Shown: positions 24,112 to 32,880, numbered from the stretch's first letter. The stretch is 64,000 bases of DNA from CAYQJS01 sp964417895 (GCA_964417895.1 CAYQJS010000026.1:1-64000); one strand, 5' to 3'. The notes: generated by a model from the letters alone, not told the origin. Made by a program: numbers and translations.

Positions 24112-26376
24112 ATGGATGCCGTTACGGTTCGTCGTGTACTCTCGCCAACGTCTCGTCAAAGTGCGCCCCTCCGCGCCACCCGGTCCGCGCTACTGGGACC
24201 ATTACGCTGGATCTTTGTCTTCGCCACGGCGTTCTTTCTTGCCATCGAGGCCATCGCGCTCACCGAGATGGCGAACAGCCAGACTCCGACTGGCGAGACC
24301 CGCCGTTTCACCCTCTGGGTGCGCGACGCCAGCTTGCCGATGCCCGATGGCTCACAGATGTACGTTTGGGGCTTCACGGACGATCCCAATGGCCCGGCGA
24401 AAATCCCGGGTCCGCCCATCGTCGTCAACGAGGGGGACCAGGTTGAAGTCACGCTCATCAACGATCGCGACCCGACCGCAAACGCCCTGGTGCCAGACGG
24501 CGAGGGGCACACGATCCATCTCCACGGCCTGGACACGGCCATGGAGCACGACGGCGTCCCGGAGACGTACGCGCCAGGCCTCGTCCGCCAAGGAGGCTCG
24601 TACACCTACAGTTTCCGGGCGACCCACGCCGGAACCTACTTCTACCACTGCCACCAGAACAACGTAGAGCACCAGCAGATGGGCATGTACGGAGCCCTGG
24701 TGGTCAAGGCGGCCGGCGGGGCACGCACGGCCTACACGGGCGGACCCGCCTTCGATCGCGAGCACACGATCGTCCTGGCCGAGATGGGCCGAGAGGGCCA
24801 CGACCAGGCGCGCCGGGCGATACAGGAGGGCGCGGAGCCCTACAACTGGCTCCGCTACGTGCCGAGTCACTTCTTCATCAACGATCGCGCCTCCACGGAC
24901 GCCTCCGCGGTAACGACGAGCGTGGCGGCGAGCGTGGGCGAGCAAGTGCTCGTGCGGGCGCTTAACGCGGGATACGTCGCCCACGCGCTCACCACGGGCG
25001 AGCGTCGCTTCCGGGTGGTGGCGACGGACGGACGCGCGTGGCCCGCCGGCCCCACTACGAACGCCATCTGGCTCGGCCCCGGCGAGAAGTACGACCTGCT
25101 CTTTGTGGGCGACGGTTCTGGCTCCATCGAAATCCGGGACCGGGTGGACGCCGCCTACGTAGGGCCCGCTGCTGGCGCCGAGGCCCTCGGAGCGGCTGAG
25201 GCTGCCGCGCCTTCTGGGCGGACCAGAGCGTTTACGTTCTACGTCCGAGCCGGGCAGCTGACCATGCCCGACGGCACACAGGTGTACGTCCACGGGGTGA
25301 CCGACGATCCCACCGGCGGGGCACGCGTTCCTGGCCCGCCCATCGTCGCCATCGAGGGCGACCGCATCGAGATCACACTGGTCAACGACAACGCGCCCGG
25401 TGGGGGTGGGCACGCGCTGCGCATCGCGGGTCTGGATGGGGAGGTGGAGGGCCCACCGATCGTCGCCCCTGGCCAATCCGGCATCTACAGCTTCTTCGCC
25501 GCTCGCGCGGGCAGCTACTTCTACACGGACACCAGCCTTGAGCACCAGCGCATGGGCATGTACGGCGCCGTGGTGGTGGGGCTGGCGACTGGCGAGAAAG
25601 CGTCGTACCGGGGCGGGCCTTCGTTCCAACGCGATTACACCATGGTCCTGAGCGAGATCGACTCGGCTGGGAACGAGCAGACCCGCCGAGCGGCGCGCGA
25701 GGGCGCACCGCCGTATGCGTGGGAGCGCTTCTCGCCGAACTATTTCCTGATCAACGGCATGGCCTATCCCGACACCGCGGGCGATGCCTCCACCATGGTG
25801 GAGGCGAGCCCCGGGGAGCAGGTCTTGATCAGGGCGCTCAATGCGGGGTCGGTCCCGCACGCGATGCATCTCCACGGCTACCACTTCGTGGCCATGGCGC
25901 GCGCGGGACGGCCGTGGCAAGACTCACCCACCAAGGACACCATCCTCATCGCGCCGGGCGAGAGCTACGACTTGCTGTTCACCGCCGACCAGACCGGCAC
26001 CTTTCCTTTCCACGACCACTTCGAGATCGCCAATACCAACAACGGTGTCTGGCTCGGGGGCATGCACACGATGGTGGCGACGGGTGTGGCACACACACCC
26101 ACAAGCGCGGGTGCCGCGCGGCCACCGGACGGACCGCAGGTGCTAGTGAGAGACAATTTCTACACACCCAACCAACTGACGGTCCCTCTGGGAACGACGG
26201 TGACGTGGCTGCACGAGGGGCGGGTGGAGCACACCGTTTCCAGCCTGCTGGGCTACTTCGACTCGGGCGTGCTGCGAGGGGGCAATACGTTCAGCTACAC
26301 GTTCGGCAGCCCTGGCAGCTACGACTACTTCTGCCGCTTCCATATCAGCAACCGCGGCAAGGTGCTGGTGCAGTGA
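24112..26376 (+). CDS. Multicopper oxidase with internally duplicated domains
   Basis: A 754-aa exported protein with a membrane-spanning or signal segment at about 32-50. It contains two successive copies of a two-domain unit (about 62-345 and 370-656; the repeat is evident from RRFTLWV/RAFTFYV, IPGPPIVVNEGD/VPGPPIVAIEGD and GMYGALVV/GMYGAVVV) plus a C-terminal cupredoxin (about 675-754). Copper ligands are complete only in the outer domains: HTIHLHG (133-139) and YHCHQNNVEH (178-187) with M190/M192 in domain 1, and HAMHLH (583-588) and HDH (634-636) in domain 4. The inner domains have lost them (GHALRIAG, YFYTDTS, VAHALTT). The last domain keeps His and Cys/His (CRFH) but no Met. Substrate unknown; copper efflux or phenol/metal oxidation are possibilities. 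Confidence 0.88.
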   Translation: MDAVTVRRVLSPTSRQSAPLRATRSALLGPLRWIFVFATAFFLAIEAIALTEMANSQTPTGETRRFTLWVRDASLPMPDGSQMYVWGFTDDPNGPAKIPGPPIVVNEGDQVEVTLINDRDPTANALVPDGEGHTIHLHGLDTAMEHDGVPETYAPGLVRQGGSYTYSFRATHAGTYFYHCHQNNVEHQQMGMYGALVVKAAGGARTAYTGGPAFDREHTIVLAEMGREGHDQARRAIQEGAEPYNWLRYVPSHFFINDRASTDASAVTTSVAASVGEQVLVRALNAGYVAHALTTGERRFRVVATDGRAWPAGPTTNAIWLGPGEKYDLLFVGDGSGSIEIRDRVDAAYVGPAAGAEALGAAEAAAPSGRTRAFTFYVRAGQLTMPDGTQVYVHGVTDDPTGGARVPGPPIVAIEGDRIEITLVNDNAPGGGGHALRIAGLDGEVEGPPIVAPGQSGIYSFFAARAGSYFYTDTSLEHQRMGMYGAVVVGLATGEKASYRGGPSFQRDYTMVLSEIDSAGNEQTRRAAREGAPPYAWERFSPNYFLINGMAYPDTAGDASTMVEASPGEQVLIRALNAGSVPHAMHLHGYHFVAMARAGRPWQDSPTKDTILIAPGESYDLLFTADQTGTFPFHDHFEIANTNNGVWLGGMHTMVATGVAHTPTSAGAARPPDGPQVLVRDNFYTPNQLTVPLGTTVTWLHEGRVEHTVSSLLGYFDSGVLRGGNTFSYTFGSPGSYDYFCRFHISNRGKVLVQ

Positions 26377-26397
26377 AAATTTAGAGTGGAGCGACTT

Positions 26398-26425
26398 ACC
26401 ACCGCGCGGTCCCGTCGCGGGTGGT
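26398..26425 (+). terminator. Hairpin after the multicopper oxidase
   Basis: ACCACCGCG and CGCGGGTGGT form an inverted repeat about 22 bases after the stop codon. There is no long T run, so termination is only probable. The remaining 160 bases before the convergent RND stop carry nothing I recognise. Confidence 0.4.
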
Positions 26426-26585
26426 GTACTACTTCGCTGAACCCACGGCACGAGGCGGATTGCTCATGCAACTCGGGCCGATGCCAGGAAGCTAGCTACG
26501 GGGATTCGCCGCGCTCGCTTCGCCTCGACGCTGTCTCGCGCGATCTGAACGATGATCCGATTCGGCTTCTCGATGCCCTCCTCTG

Positions 26586-29500
26586 TTATTGGGGCGGCAT
26601 CCTATCATGCAAAGCAGGCGCAGCCTGACGGCCATCACGGCCATCCGCGCCGACTGCCACGTCAGGATGGAGGATCGCCAGCTCCTCGGGGTCGAACGCC
26701 CGGGGCTTCGAGAAAGCGCCGATCAGCCGTTTTACCGCGCCCTCCAGGTCGTCGAAGATGGTGTACATCGCGGGGATGAACACGAGGGTCAAGAGCGTGG
26801 AGGTGGTCAGGCCGCCGATGAGCACGACCGCGGCGGACTTGAGCAGCTCCGACCCCTCCTCAATGCCGAGGGCGAGCGGGGCGAGCGCGACGACGACCGA
26901 CATGGTGGTCATGACGATCGGCCGCAGCCGGGTCGGCCCGGCCTCCACCAGGGCCTCGGTGCGGGTCCTGCCTCGCCTCCGCAGGGTGTCCGTGTAGTCG
27001 ACGAGCAGGATGGCGTTCTTCCCCACGAGCCCCATGAGCAGCGTGAACCCGAGAAGGGCGAACAGGGTGAACGGCGTGATCGTGAGCGCCATCGCGCCGA
27101 GCGAGCCGACGACCGCCAGGGGCAGCGACATGAGGACGGACAGGGGCAGGGTGAGGGAGCGGAACAGCATGACCATGAGGAGGTACATCAGCACCAGTCC
27201 GGCGGCCATCGCTCGGAAGATAAAACCGAAGCTCTGGCCACCCTGTTGGGCCTGTCCTCCATAGGTGACCGAGTAGCCCGACGGCCTCGGGATGCCAGCT
27301 ACCTCAGTTTCGATCTCGCGCTGGATGTCTCCGACGAGCCTGCCGCCCGCCGAGGCGTTCACGATCACCGACCGTTCGCGGTCCACGTGCCGGATTTGGG
27401 TGGGGGCTGTGCCGGTGGTCACCTGCCCGAGCTGGCCGAGGAGCACGATTCTTTCCTCGTTAGTGAGCAATGGCAGGCTCGTCAGATTCTCCGGCCGGGC
27501 CCGGAACGTATCGTCGGCGATCACCCGAATGTCGACGTCGTTCTGGCCCGGGCGGCGATACTTCGAGACGACCGTCCCGCTCACGGCCGTCCGCAACGCG
27601 GATGCTGCCTGCTGAGCGCTGACGCCGAGATCGGCCGCGCGCGGGCGATCTACGGTTACCAGGTACTCGCGCTGCACCTTCTCGTTGTCGTTGTTCACGT
27701 CGACCGCGCCCGGAACGGCCTTGACGGTGGCAGTGACCTGGTCGACCAGAGGGTTGAGCACCTCCGGGTTGGGCCCGCGAACGGCGATCTGGATGGCCTG
27801 CTGGCCGAAGCCGCCAAATCCGAACGGGTTGGGGAGGGCGATGCGGAGTGTTGCGTTGGGGATGTCCGACGCGAGATGCTGGCGGAGCTCATCCGCGATC
27901 TCCGCCGAGGTGCGGTGGCGTTCCGCGTGCGGCACGAGCAGCACGAAGATGCGCGACGTGTCGCCGCTGGTGGCGCCGAAAAACGCCTGATTCGCGCCGC
28001 CGGTATTCGAGTACACCAGGCTCAGTTCCGGGTAGCCACGGAGCCGGGCCTCCAGCTGTTCCACCACCGCGTCGGTTGTCTCGATCGAAGTGGCCGGTGG
28101 CATGACGAGCGTGATGTCGATCTCGCTCTGGTCGCCGCTGGGAAAGAGGTCGAAGCCAATCCGTCCGGTGCCGAGCAGGGCAATGCCGAAGATGAAGCTG
28201 CCGAAGCCGATGAGGATCACGACCCAGCGCATGGCGACGATCCTGAGGATGCGGCCGCTCAGCACCCGGGTGAGGAGGCGCTGGTAGCCGCGACTCACGC
28301 GATCGAAGCCCGCGTCCCATCGCCGGCCAAACCGATCGAACAGCCCGCTGCCCTGTTTCAGGGCGTGCTCCAGGCGCAGATATCGGCTGCCGAGCAGAGG
28401 GGTCAAGGTGAAGGACACGAGCAAGGACGTGAGCGTCGCCGAGGTGATGACCAGGGCAAAGGGACGGACGAACTCGCCGCTGAGGTCGGAGATGAGGCTG
28501 ATCGGCAGGTACACGACGACGTCCACCATGGTGATGGTGATGGCCGCAAGGCCGATCTCGTTGCGGCCGTTCAGGGCAGCCAGCACCGGCAGCTCGCCGA
28601 GCCCAAGGTGCCGATAGATGTTCTCCAGCACGACGATGCTGTCGTCCACCAGGATGCCGACGGATAGGGTGAGCGCGAGCATCGAAATCAGATTCAGGTT
28701 CAGGCCGAGCAGGCCCATGAGCCCGAAGGTCGTGAAGATGGACGTTGGGATCGCGATGAGGACAATGAGCGTACTCCGCCACGTGTGGAGGAACAGCAGC
28801 AGAATGAGGCCGGTGAAAAGCACGGCCTCGGCCAGGGTCTTCCGAATCGTGTTGAACGACTGCTGGGTGTAGGTGGCCGCGTCGGACACCACGTACATTT
28901 GCATGCGCGGGGGGAGGCTGGGCTCTAACTCGGCCATCGCCTCGCGGATCAGTCGCGAGACCTCGAGGGTATTCGCGCTGGCGAGCTTGGCGACCGTCAA
29001 CGTGACCGCTGGCACGCCGTTCACACGGTTGATGGTCTGCACTCTCTTCGACGCGTCGACAACTGTCGCGACGTCCTTGACGAAGATCGGGCTCGTGCCC
29101 CGGTGCGCCACGATGATCTCGCCCAGCTGGGACGGCTCTCGGACGAGGCCGCCGAGCCGCACGTTGACGTCCGCGGTGCCGGCCGCGAGTACGCCGGCGG
29201 GGAACTCCACGTGCTCGCTCTGGAGCGCTTGCTGAATCGAGTTCAAGCCCAGGCCGCGGCCCTGCAGCTTGTAGAGGTCGACTTTCACCTGGATCTCGCG
29301 CGTCGGGCCACCGAGCAACTGGACTGACCCGACGCCGTCGATCAGCTCGAAGCGTTTCTGCAGGATATCCTCTGCGACCTGCTGGAGCCGATCGAGCGGC
29401 TGCGGGCCCGATAGCCCGACCGTGATTACAGGGAATGCGCTGGTCTCGAAGCGGGTGATCGCGGGTGCTTCGGCTTCAGGTGGCAGCTTGCTGCGCACGG

Positions 29501-29891
29501 CATTGACGACGCGCTCGGCGTCGACGGGGATCAGGGTGGCGTTGGCGGCGCTTGTGAACTGCACCTGGACGAGGGAGACGCCTTCTGCCGACGTGGACAC
29601 CATCTGCTGGATGTTCGGGAGGGCGAAGATCGCGTCCTCGATGGGTTTCGTGACCTGCGTTTCGACCGTGCCCGGATCTGCCCCCGGCACGCTCGTGATG
29701 ATCGTGACGCCGGGGAAGCTGATGTTGGGGAAGATGCCGACGCCCATCGCGAGGTAGGAGTAGAGGCCGAAGCAGACGAGCGACAGGGTCAGCACGCCGA
29801 CGAGGAGTGGATTGCGGAGTGAGAAGAGAGTGAGCCGCACAGTATCCGTCAGGGAGAAATCGTAGATATTATGACATCTGCCCGTTCGCAC
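26586..29891 (-). CDS. RND-family efflux pump (AcrB/HAE1-like)
   Basis: A 1101-aa inner-membrane RND transporter with the classic layout: a first helix after SLRNPLLVGVLTLSLVC, a large periplasmic loop, a central bundle with VGILVDDSIVVLENIYRH (proton-relay aspartates in helix 4), a second periplasmic loop and six C-terminal helices. A tail of about 40 extra residues follows the last helix. GTG 29891 is the only good start. No membrane-fusion or outer-membrane partner gene is adjacent. Upstream lies a degenerate small gene. Bases 29662-29891 are copied at 32542-32771. With the cupredoxin and oxidase genes nearby a metal or lipophilic substrate is possible, but not shown. Confidence 0.93.
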   Translation of the reverse strand: MRTGRCHNIYDFSLTDTVRLTLFSLRNPLLVGVLTLSLVCFGLYSYLAMGVGIFPNISFPGVTIITSVPGADPGTVETQVTKPIEDAIFALPNIQQMVSTSAEGVSLVQVQFTSAANATLIPVDAERVVNAVRSKLPPEAEAPAITRFETSAFPVITVGLSGPQPLDRLQQVAEDILQKRFELIDGVGSVQLLGGPTREIQVKVDLYKLQGRGLGLNSIQQALQSEHVEFPAGVLAAGTADVNVRLGGLVREPSQLGEIIVAHRGTSPIFVKDVATVVDASKRVQTINRVNGVPAVTLTVAKLASANTLEVSRLIREAMAELEPSLPPRMQMYVVSDAATYTQQSFNTIRKTLAEAVLFTGLILLLFLHTWRSTLIVLIAIPTSIFTTFGLMGLLGLNLNLISMLALTLSVGILVDDSIVVLENIYRHLGLGELPVLAALNGRNEIGLAAITITMVDVVVYLPISLISDLSGEFVRPFALVITSATLTSLLVSFTLTPLLGSRYLRLEHALKQGSGLFDRFGRRWDAGFDRVSRGYQRLLTRVLSGRILRIVAMRWVVILIGFGSFIFGIALLGTGRIGFDLFPSGDQSEIDITLVMPPATSIETTDAVVEQLEARLRGYPELSLVYSNTGGANQAFFGATSGDTSRIFVLLVPHAERHRTSAEIADELRQHLASDIPNATLRIALPNPFGFGGFGQQAIQIAVRGPNPEVLNPLVDQVTATVKAVPGAVDVNNDNEKVQREYLVTVDRPRAADLGVSAQQAASALRTAVSGTVVSKYRRPGQNDVDIRVIADDTFRARPENLTSLPLLTNEERIVLLGQLGQVTTGTAPTQIRHVDRERSVIVNASAGGRLVGDIQREIETEVAGIPRPSGYSVTYGGQAQQGGQSFGFIFRAMAAGLVLMYLLMVMLFRSLTLPLSVLMSLPLAVVGSLGAMALTITPFTLFALLGFTLLMGLVGKNAILLVDYTDTLRRRGRTRTEALVEAGPTRLRPIVMTTMSVVVALAPLALGIEEGSELLKSAAVVLIGGLTTSTLLTLVFIPAMYTIFDDLEGAVKRLIGAFSKPRAFDPEELAILHPDVAVGADGRDGRQAAPALHDRMPPQ

Positions 29892-30318
29892 ACGTGCCGA
29901 AGACGGTGGTCAGCGAGCTTTCCTCGTCGGCTGTGGGCAGGAGGCGCAGCTTGTCGTTAGGGCTCCACGATCACTGGCTGACCGTGGTCGAGAGCCAGGG
30001 CTATGTGGTGGATGAGCGCCAGCTCATCTCCGCCTGGGCCCCGACGCGACGCAAAGGCAAATGCTCCGCGACCGAACTGTCCCATCGCCTGCTGCGCGAC
30101 CTTGACCTGATCCGGTCCGGTTATGACTCGGCCGTCGTCGGCTATAGCGACAAACTCGCCCTGGTGCTCAGCCTGAGCAACGACCGAACCGCTCGTAGAG
30201 CAGGTCGTCCTTCTCTCCACGCTGACTAAGCCATTGCTCCGATTGTGCGGCGTTCATGCTCCTGTTAACCCCTACGCCGAGTCTCTGAACGATGATCGCA
30301 CCGCCGCAGCCTCTGTCG
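29662..30318. repeat. Direct repeat, copy 1 (RND 5' end and upstream region)
   Basis: About 657 bases matched by 32542-33198 in the same orientation, starting at TCGACCGTGCCCGG and ending near GCAGCCTCTGTCG. The RND-coding part (to about 29901) is almost identical with only two mismatches near its left edge; the remainder differs at roughly one base in ten, with small indels. Confidence 0.9.
29957..30257 (-). pseudogene. Broken small hypothetical gene (copy 1)
   Basis: It begins with ATG 30257 and reads MNAAQSEQWLSQRGEKDDLL then YERFGR, after which a small deletion shifts the frame. The continuation (HQGEFVAIADDGRVITGP) is recovered in another frame. The counterpart at 32881-33138 keeps these parts in one frame. 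Unknown function. Confidence 0.6.
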
Positions 30319-30486
30319 ATACTGCAAGTAATTCACTTACGACCCCTGCAAGAGGTCAGACTTGAGGGGACAAAGACAGCGGACCATGCACTGAAGCATT
30401 GACCCCGCACACTTGACACTGAGTGCCCTTCTCGGCCATGCTGCCACCGTCACGGCCAGATCGGTAGCAGAAAGAAGGGAGCAGAC

Positions 30487-30906
30487 ATGCAGCGAGCGAT
30501 CCTTCTCTGCGGCACCACGTCCTTTATCATGGCGTTTCTCGGCGGCGTCCTCGCGTTCAGTCTGGTAGCCCCATCCTCGGCAACGGCCCAATCCAGTCAG
30601 GTGCAAGACGTGCGGGCGTCCTCTTTCACCCTCGTGCGTGCGGACGGCACGGTCATCGGCCGGCTGGGACCCAACCCCCGAGGGGGCGGCAGGCTGACCC
30701 TAGCCGATTCGAGCGGCACCCGGCGCGCGGACTACGACCCTACGAGAATCGTTACGTATGGCGCCAACGGGGCGGTAAACTTCCGGGCGGGTCGTTGTTC
30801 AGATCCCTGCCCGGGGGGCCTCCCTCCCTTCAATGGGGTGGAGTTCGGTCCGGGCGGGTCGATCGGCATGCTCCCGTCTTCAGGCGAAGCGGTGGATAGC
30901 GAATAA
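30487..30906 (+). CDS. Exported hypothetical protein
   Basis: A 139-aa protein with a clear signal peptide (hydrophobic FIMAFLGGVLAFSLVA, cleavage after ATA near residue 34). The mature part has short repeated beta-strand-like units (FTLVRADGTVIGRLGP, GRLTLADSSGTRR, and GVEFGPGGSIGMLP), suggesting a small beta-rich domain. ATG 30487 follows GAAGGGAG. I do not recognise a named family; similar proteins exist in Chloroflexota-like genomes as far as I recall. No partner gene is evident. Confidence 0.7.
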   Translation: MQRAILLCGTTSFIMAFLGGVLAFSLVAPSSATAQSSQVQDVRASSFTLVRADGTVIGRLGPNPRGGGRLTLADSSGTRRADYDPTRIVTYGANGAVNFRAGRCSDPCPGGLPPFNGVEFGPGGSIGMLPSSGEAVDSE

Positions 30907-30920
30907 CCAGCAATCATCAA

Positions 30921-31215
30921 TCATCTGACGTCCCATTCATGGGCGTTCCATGCCTGAGTCGTACCTCCGCGGGGGCGTGCTGTCACCCACTGGAGCGGCG
31001 TGGCGATAGCCGTCGGCTCGATGTCGCAGACGAGTCCGAGCACGATCACCTCGTCGGTAATCTTGTGGATCATCTGGCCGGCGAGCTGCAGCCTCTCTCG
31101 CCTCGGGATCGTTGTCTGCCATTGCTCGACCATGGCATCGAACTCCTGGCTCATGTAGCCCGCCGAATTGCTGCCCGAGTAGCCGCGGTCGGCCCGCCGG
31201 GTCTCTGAGCTAAGC
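30921..31215 (-). pseudogene. C-terminal fragment of a peptide-type ABC binding protein
   Basis: This encodes the last 97 residues or so of a protein closely similar to the binding lipoprotein at 34798-36489: GYSGSNSAGYMSQEFDAMVE, TTIPRRERLQLAGQMI, and the end QAWNAHEWDVR. Similarity begins abruptly at about 31215. The N-terminal piece of the same relic is at 32209-32342, with about 1 kb of other sequence between and the central 1.15 kb of the gene missing. Confidence 0.8.
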
Positions 31216-31279
31216 GAAGGGCCGCCGTCCACGGGACGCCGTGCCGCGGCCGGTAGGACCACCGCCGTTGGTTTGCCCC

Positions 31280-31726
31280 TCAAACCTCGCGCCAAACAAG
31301 CGCGTCACAGAACTCGGTCAGATGTCGCACATTTGTTGTCGCAACTACTGCATCATCGAAGTGCGTACGCACCCAGTCCCATTGCGCGCACAGGATCATG
31401 TCGCCATCGAGCGCCTCGTCGCGGGCGGTTGGTCGGCCCCGCTGCCTCGCGAGCGCCCACATCTCAGCCGCCCGAAGCATAATCGACGTTACGATAGGGA
31501 CGTAGATCAGCGTCGCCTTGAGCGTATCTAGGCGCCGGAGACTCTCTGTCCTCCCACCGCGCAGCAATTCCCGTCGAATCTCGTAGTCGGCAATCTCGGG
31601 GATGGCAAAGTCGTGACCCTGGGAGAGTCGGCTCTCGAGCCACAAGTTACAGGCAATGGTCTCAGGGGAACTCGCAGTCGGGTTGCACAGCATGCCCAAC
31701 GGCCCGGAATCAAGAATGACTAGCAC
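31280..31726 (-). CDS. PIN-domain protein (VapC-like toxin)
   Basis: A 148-aa PIN-fold nuclease-like protein. The N-terminal LVILDSGPLG holds the first Asp (residue 6). Further acidic positions are in IADYEIRREL (about 45-54) and DGDMILCAQ (about 107), with the late segment ATTNVRHLTEF, all fitting the VapC pattern. GTG 31726 is six bases after the end of the upstream HTH gene. It lies inside the deleted binding-protein relic. Confidence 0.85.
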   Translation of the reverse strand: MLVILDSGPLGMLCNPTASSPETIACNLWLESRLSQGHDFAIPEIADYEIRRELLRGGRTESLRRLDTLKATLIYVPIVTSIMLRAAEMWALARQRGRPTARDEALDGDMILCAQWDWVRTHFDDAVVATTNVRHLTEFCDALVWREV

Positions 31727-31732
31727 GAACGC

Positions 31733-32173
31733 CTAACTGAACAGCCGCCGATCGGATAGGCGGTCCTCATCCAGCGCGTTCCTGAGAAAATCCCACGACT
31801 CGGCGTGCTCGGGATCATCGGCCTTCGCGCGCCATTCGGCAACCAAGTGGATCGCCCGAGCGCGCTGCTGAGCAGTCAGCCGCCCGGGCGACACGGGCGC
31901 GTCATCGACTGCTTGCGGTCTAAGTCCCGCGGGAACGGCGACCGGTTCGCCGGCCGCTGCTGAACGGTGAGATCCCCCGGCGGTAGCCACAAAATCGTCG
32001 AGTGCCCCCTCGTCGACCCTGTAGGATCGTCCGATCCGGGCGGCCCGGATGGTACCGGCTCGAATGTGTCGATAGACTGTCTCCCGGTCAACGCGAAGCC
32101 GTGCAGCCACTTCCGCAGGCGTCAGCATCCGCGCCACTTCTGCCTCTCTCCACAATACACGATTCTTGTCCAT
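31733..32173 (-). CDS. HTH (excisionase-type) DNA-binding protein, probable antitoxin
   Basis: A 146-aa protein with an MerR/excisionase-like helix-turn-helix (MLTPAEVAARLRVDRETVYR, then GTIRAARIGRSYRV) in its first half and an acidic, Trp-containing C-terminus (ESWDFLRNALDEDRL). It directly precedes the PIN gene and is likely its antitoxin/regulator. ATG 32173 (MDKNRVLW) is chosen; ATG 32128 is possible. Codons further upstream are derived from the binding-protein relic, so the longer frame is not the original gene. Confidence 0.75.
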   Translation of the reverse strand: MDKNRVLWREAEVARMLTPAEVAARLRVDRETVYRHIRAGTIRAARIGRSYRVDEGALDDFVATAGGSHRSAAAGEPVAVPAGLRPQAVDDAPVSPGRLTAQQRARAIHLVAEWRAKADDPEHAESWDFLRNALDEDRLSDRRLFS

Positions 32174-32208
32174 TCTAATCGACTTCGGCCACATTGCCCA
32201 GGGCTCGG

Positions 32209-32342
32209 TGAGGCCGTCGTGGACGAGGTCCGCGAGCACGTCGGAGCCCGCCGCGTTCGCGGGACTGAGCGCGCTGTACGGGACTGAGCGCGCTGTGGAT
32301 GAAGGGCGGGTCGCTGAGTATGGCGGCGTGGATCCTCGACGG
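32209..32342 (-). pseudogene. N-terminal-region fragment of a peptide-type ABC binding protein
   Basis: On the minus strand this reads RIHAAILSDPPFIHSALSP and, in another frame, LVHDGLTEP, matching residues just after the lipobox region of the binding protein at 34798-36489. It contains a 17-base direct duplication (GGACTGAGCGCGCTGT, twice at about 32262-32297). The signal peptide part is absent. Confidence 0.75.
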
Positions 32343-32345
32343 CGG

Positions 32346-32541
32346 CGGCAAAGTGGTGGTCGAGTTTGACAACACGGCGATCGGCTCGCCGCGAGGCAAT
32401 GTCTTCAAGGAGCTCTTGGCTTTCGTGAACCGAACAGACAGCCAGGGACGGGTGTGGGGCGCAGATCAGGCGGTTGACCGCCGTACCGTTCTCCTCATGG
32501 CGACGCGATGGGCGGCTGAATACGTCCTGAGGGAAGACGTG
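32346..32541 (+). pseudogene. Fragment of an amidohydrolase C-terminal region
   Basis: It encodes GGKVVVEFDNTAIG..., FVNRTDSQGRVWGADQAVDR and LLMATRWAAEYVLREDV, a piece from the C-terminal third of amidohydrolases of the YtcJ type. The last 81 bases are about 92% identical to 39866-39946 in the broken amidohydrolase at 38833-40096. It is joined directly to the RND fragment at 32542. Confidence 0.7.
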
Positions 32542-32771
32542 TCGACCGTGCCCGGGTCCGCCCCCGGCACGCTCGTGATGATCGTGACGCCGGGGAAGCT
32601 GATGTTGGGGAAGATGCCGACGCCCATCGCGAGGTAGGAGTAGAGGCCGAAGCAGACGAGCGACAGGGTCAGCACGCCGACGAGGAGTGGATTGCGGAGT
32701 GAGAAGAGAGTGAGCCGCACAGTATCCGTCAGGGAGAAATCGTAGATATTATGACATCTGCCCGTTCGCAC
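32542..32771 (-). pseudogene. 5' fragment of an RND transporter gene
   Basis: A second copy of the first 77 or so codons of the RND gene (GTG 32771 onward, including SLRNPLLVGVLTLSLVC). It ends abruptly at the junction with the amidohydrolase fragment. It cannot make a functional pump. Confidence 0.9.
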
Positions 32772-32880
32772 ACGTGCCGAAGGTTCTGGTCAGTGAGGTT
32801 TCCTCGTCGGCCGTGGGCAGGAGCCGCGGCTTGTCGTTAGGGCTCCACGATCACTTGCTGACCGTGGTCGAAAGCCAGGC

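Noticed and set aside
24352..25920. A minus-strand frame opposite the multicopper oxidase
   Set aside because: It has no recognisable motif and mirrors the codon pattern of the strong oxidase gene.
26589..28667. A long plus-strand open frame opposite the RND gene
   Set aside because: Composition is rich in Arg, Asp, Glu and His with no hydrophobic core or family motif; it is a high-GC shadow of the RND coding strand.
31215..32209. An insertion sequence causing the split of the binding-protein relic
   Set aside because: No transposase or terminal inverted repeats are visible; the two genes present are a PIN and an HTH protein, so a cassette replacement is favoured.
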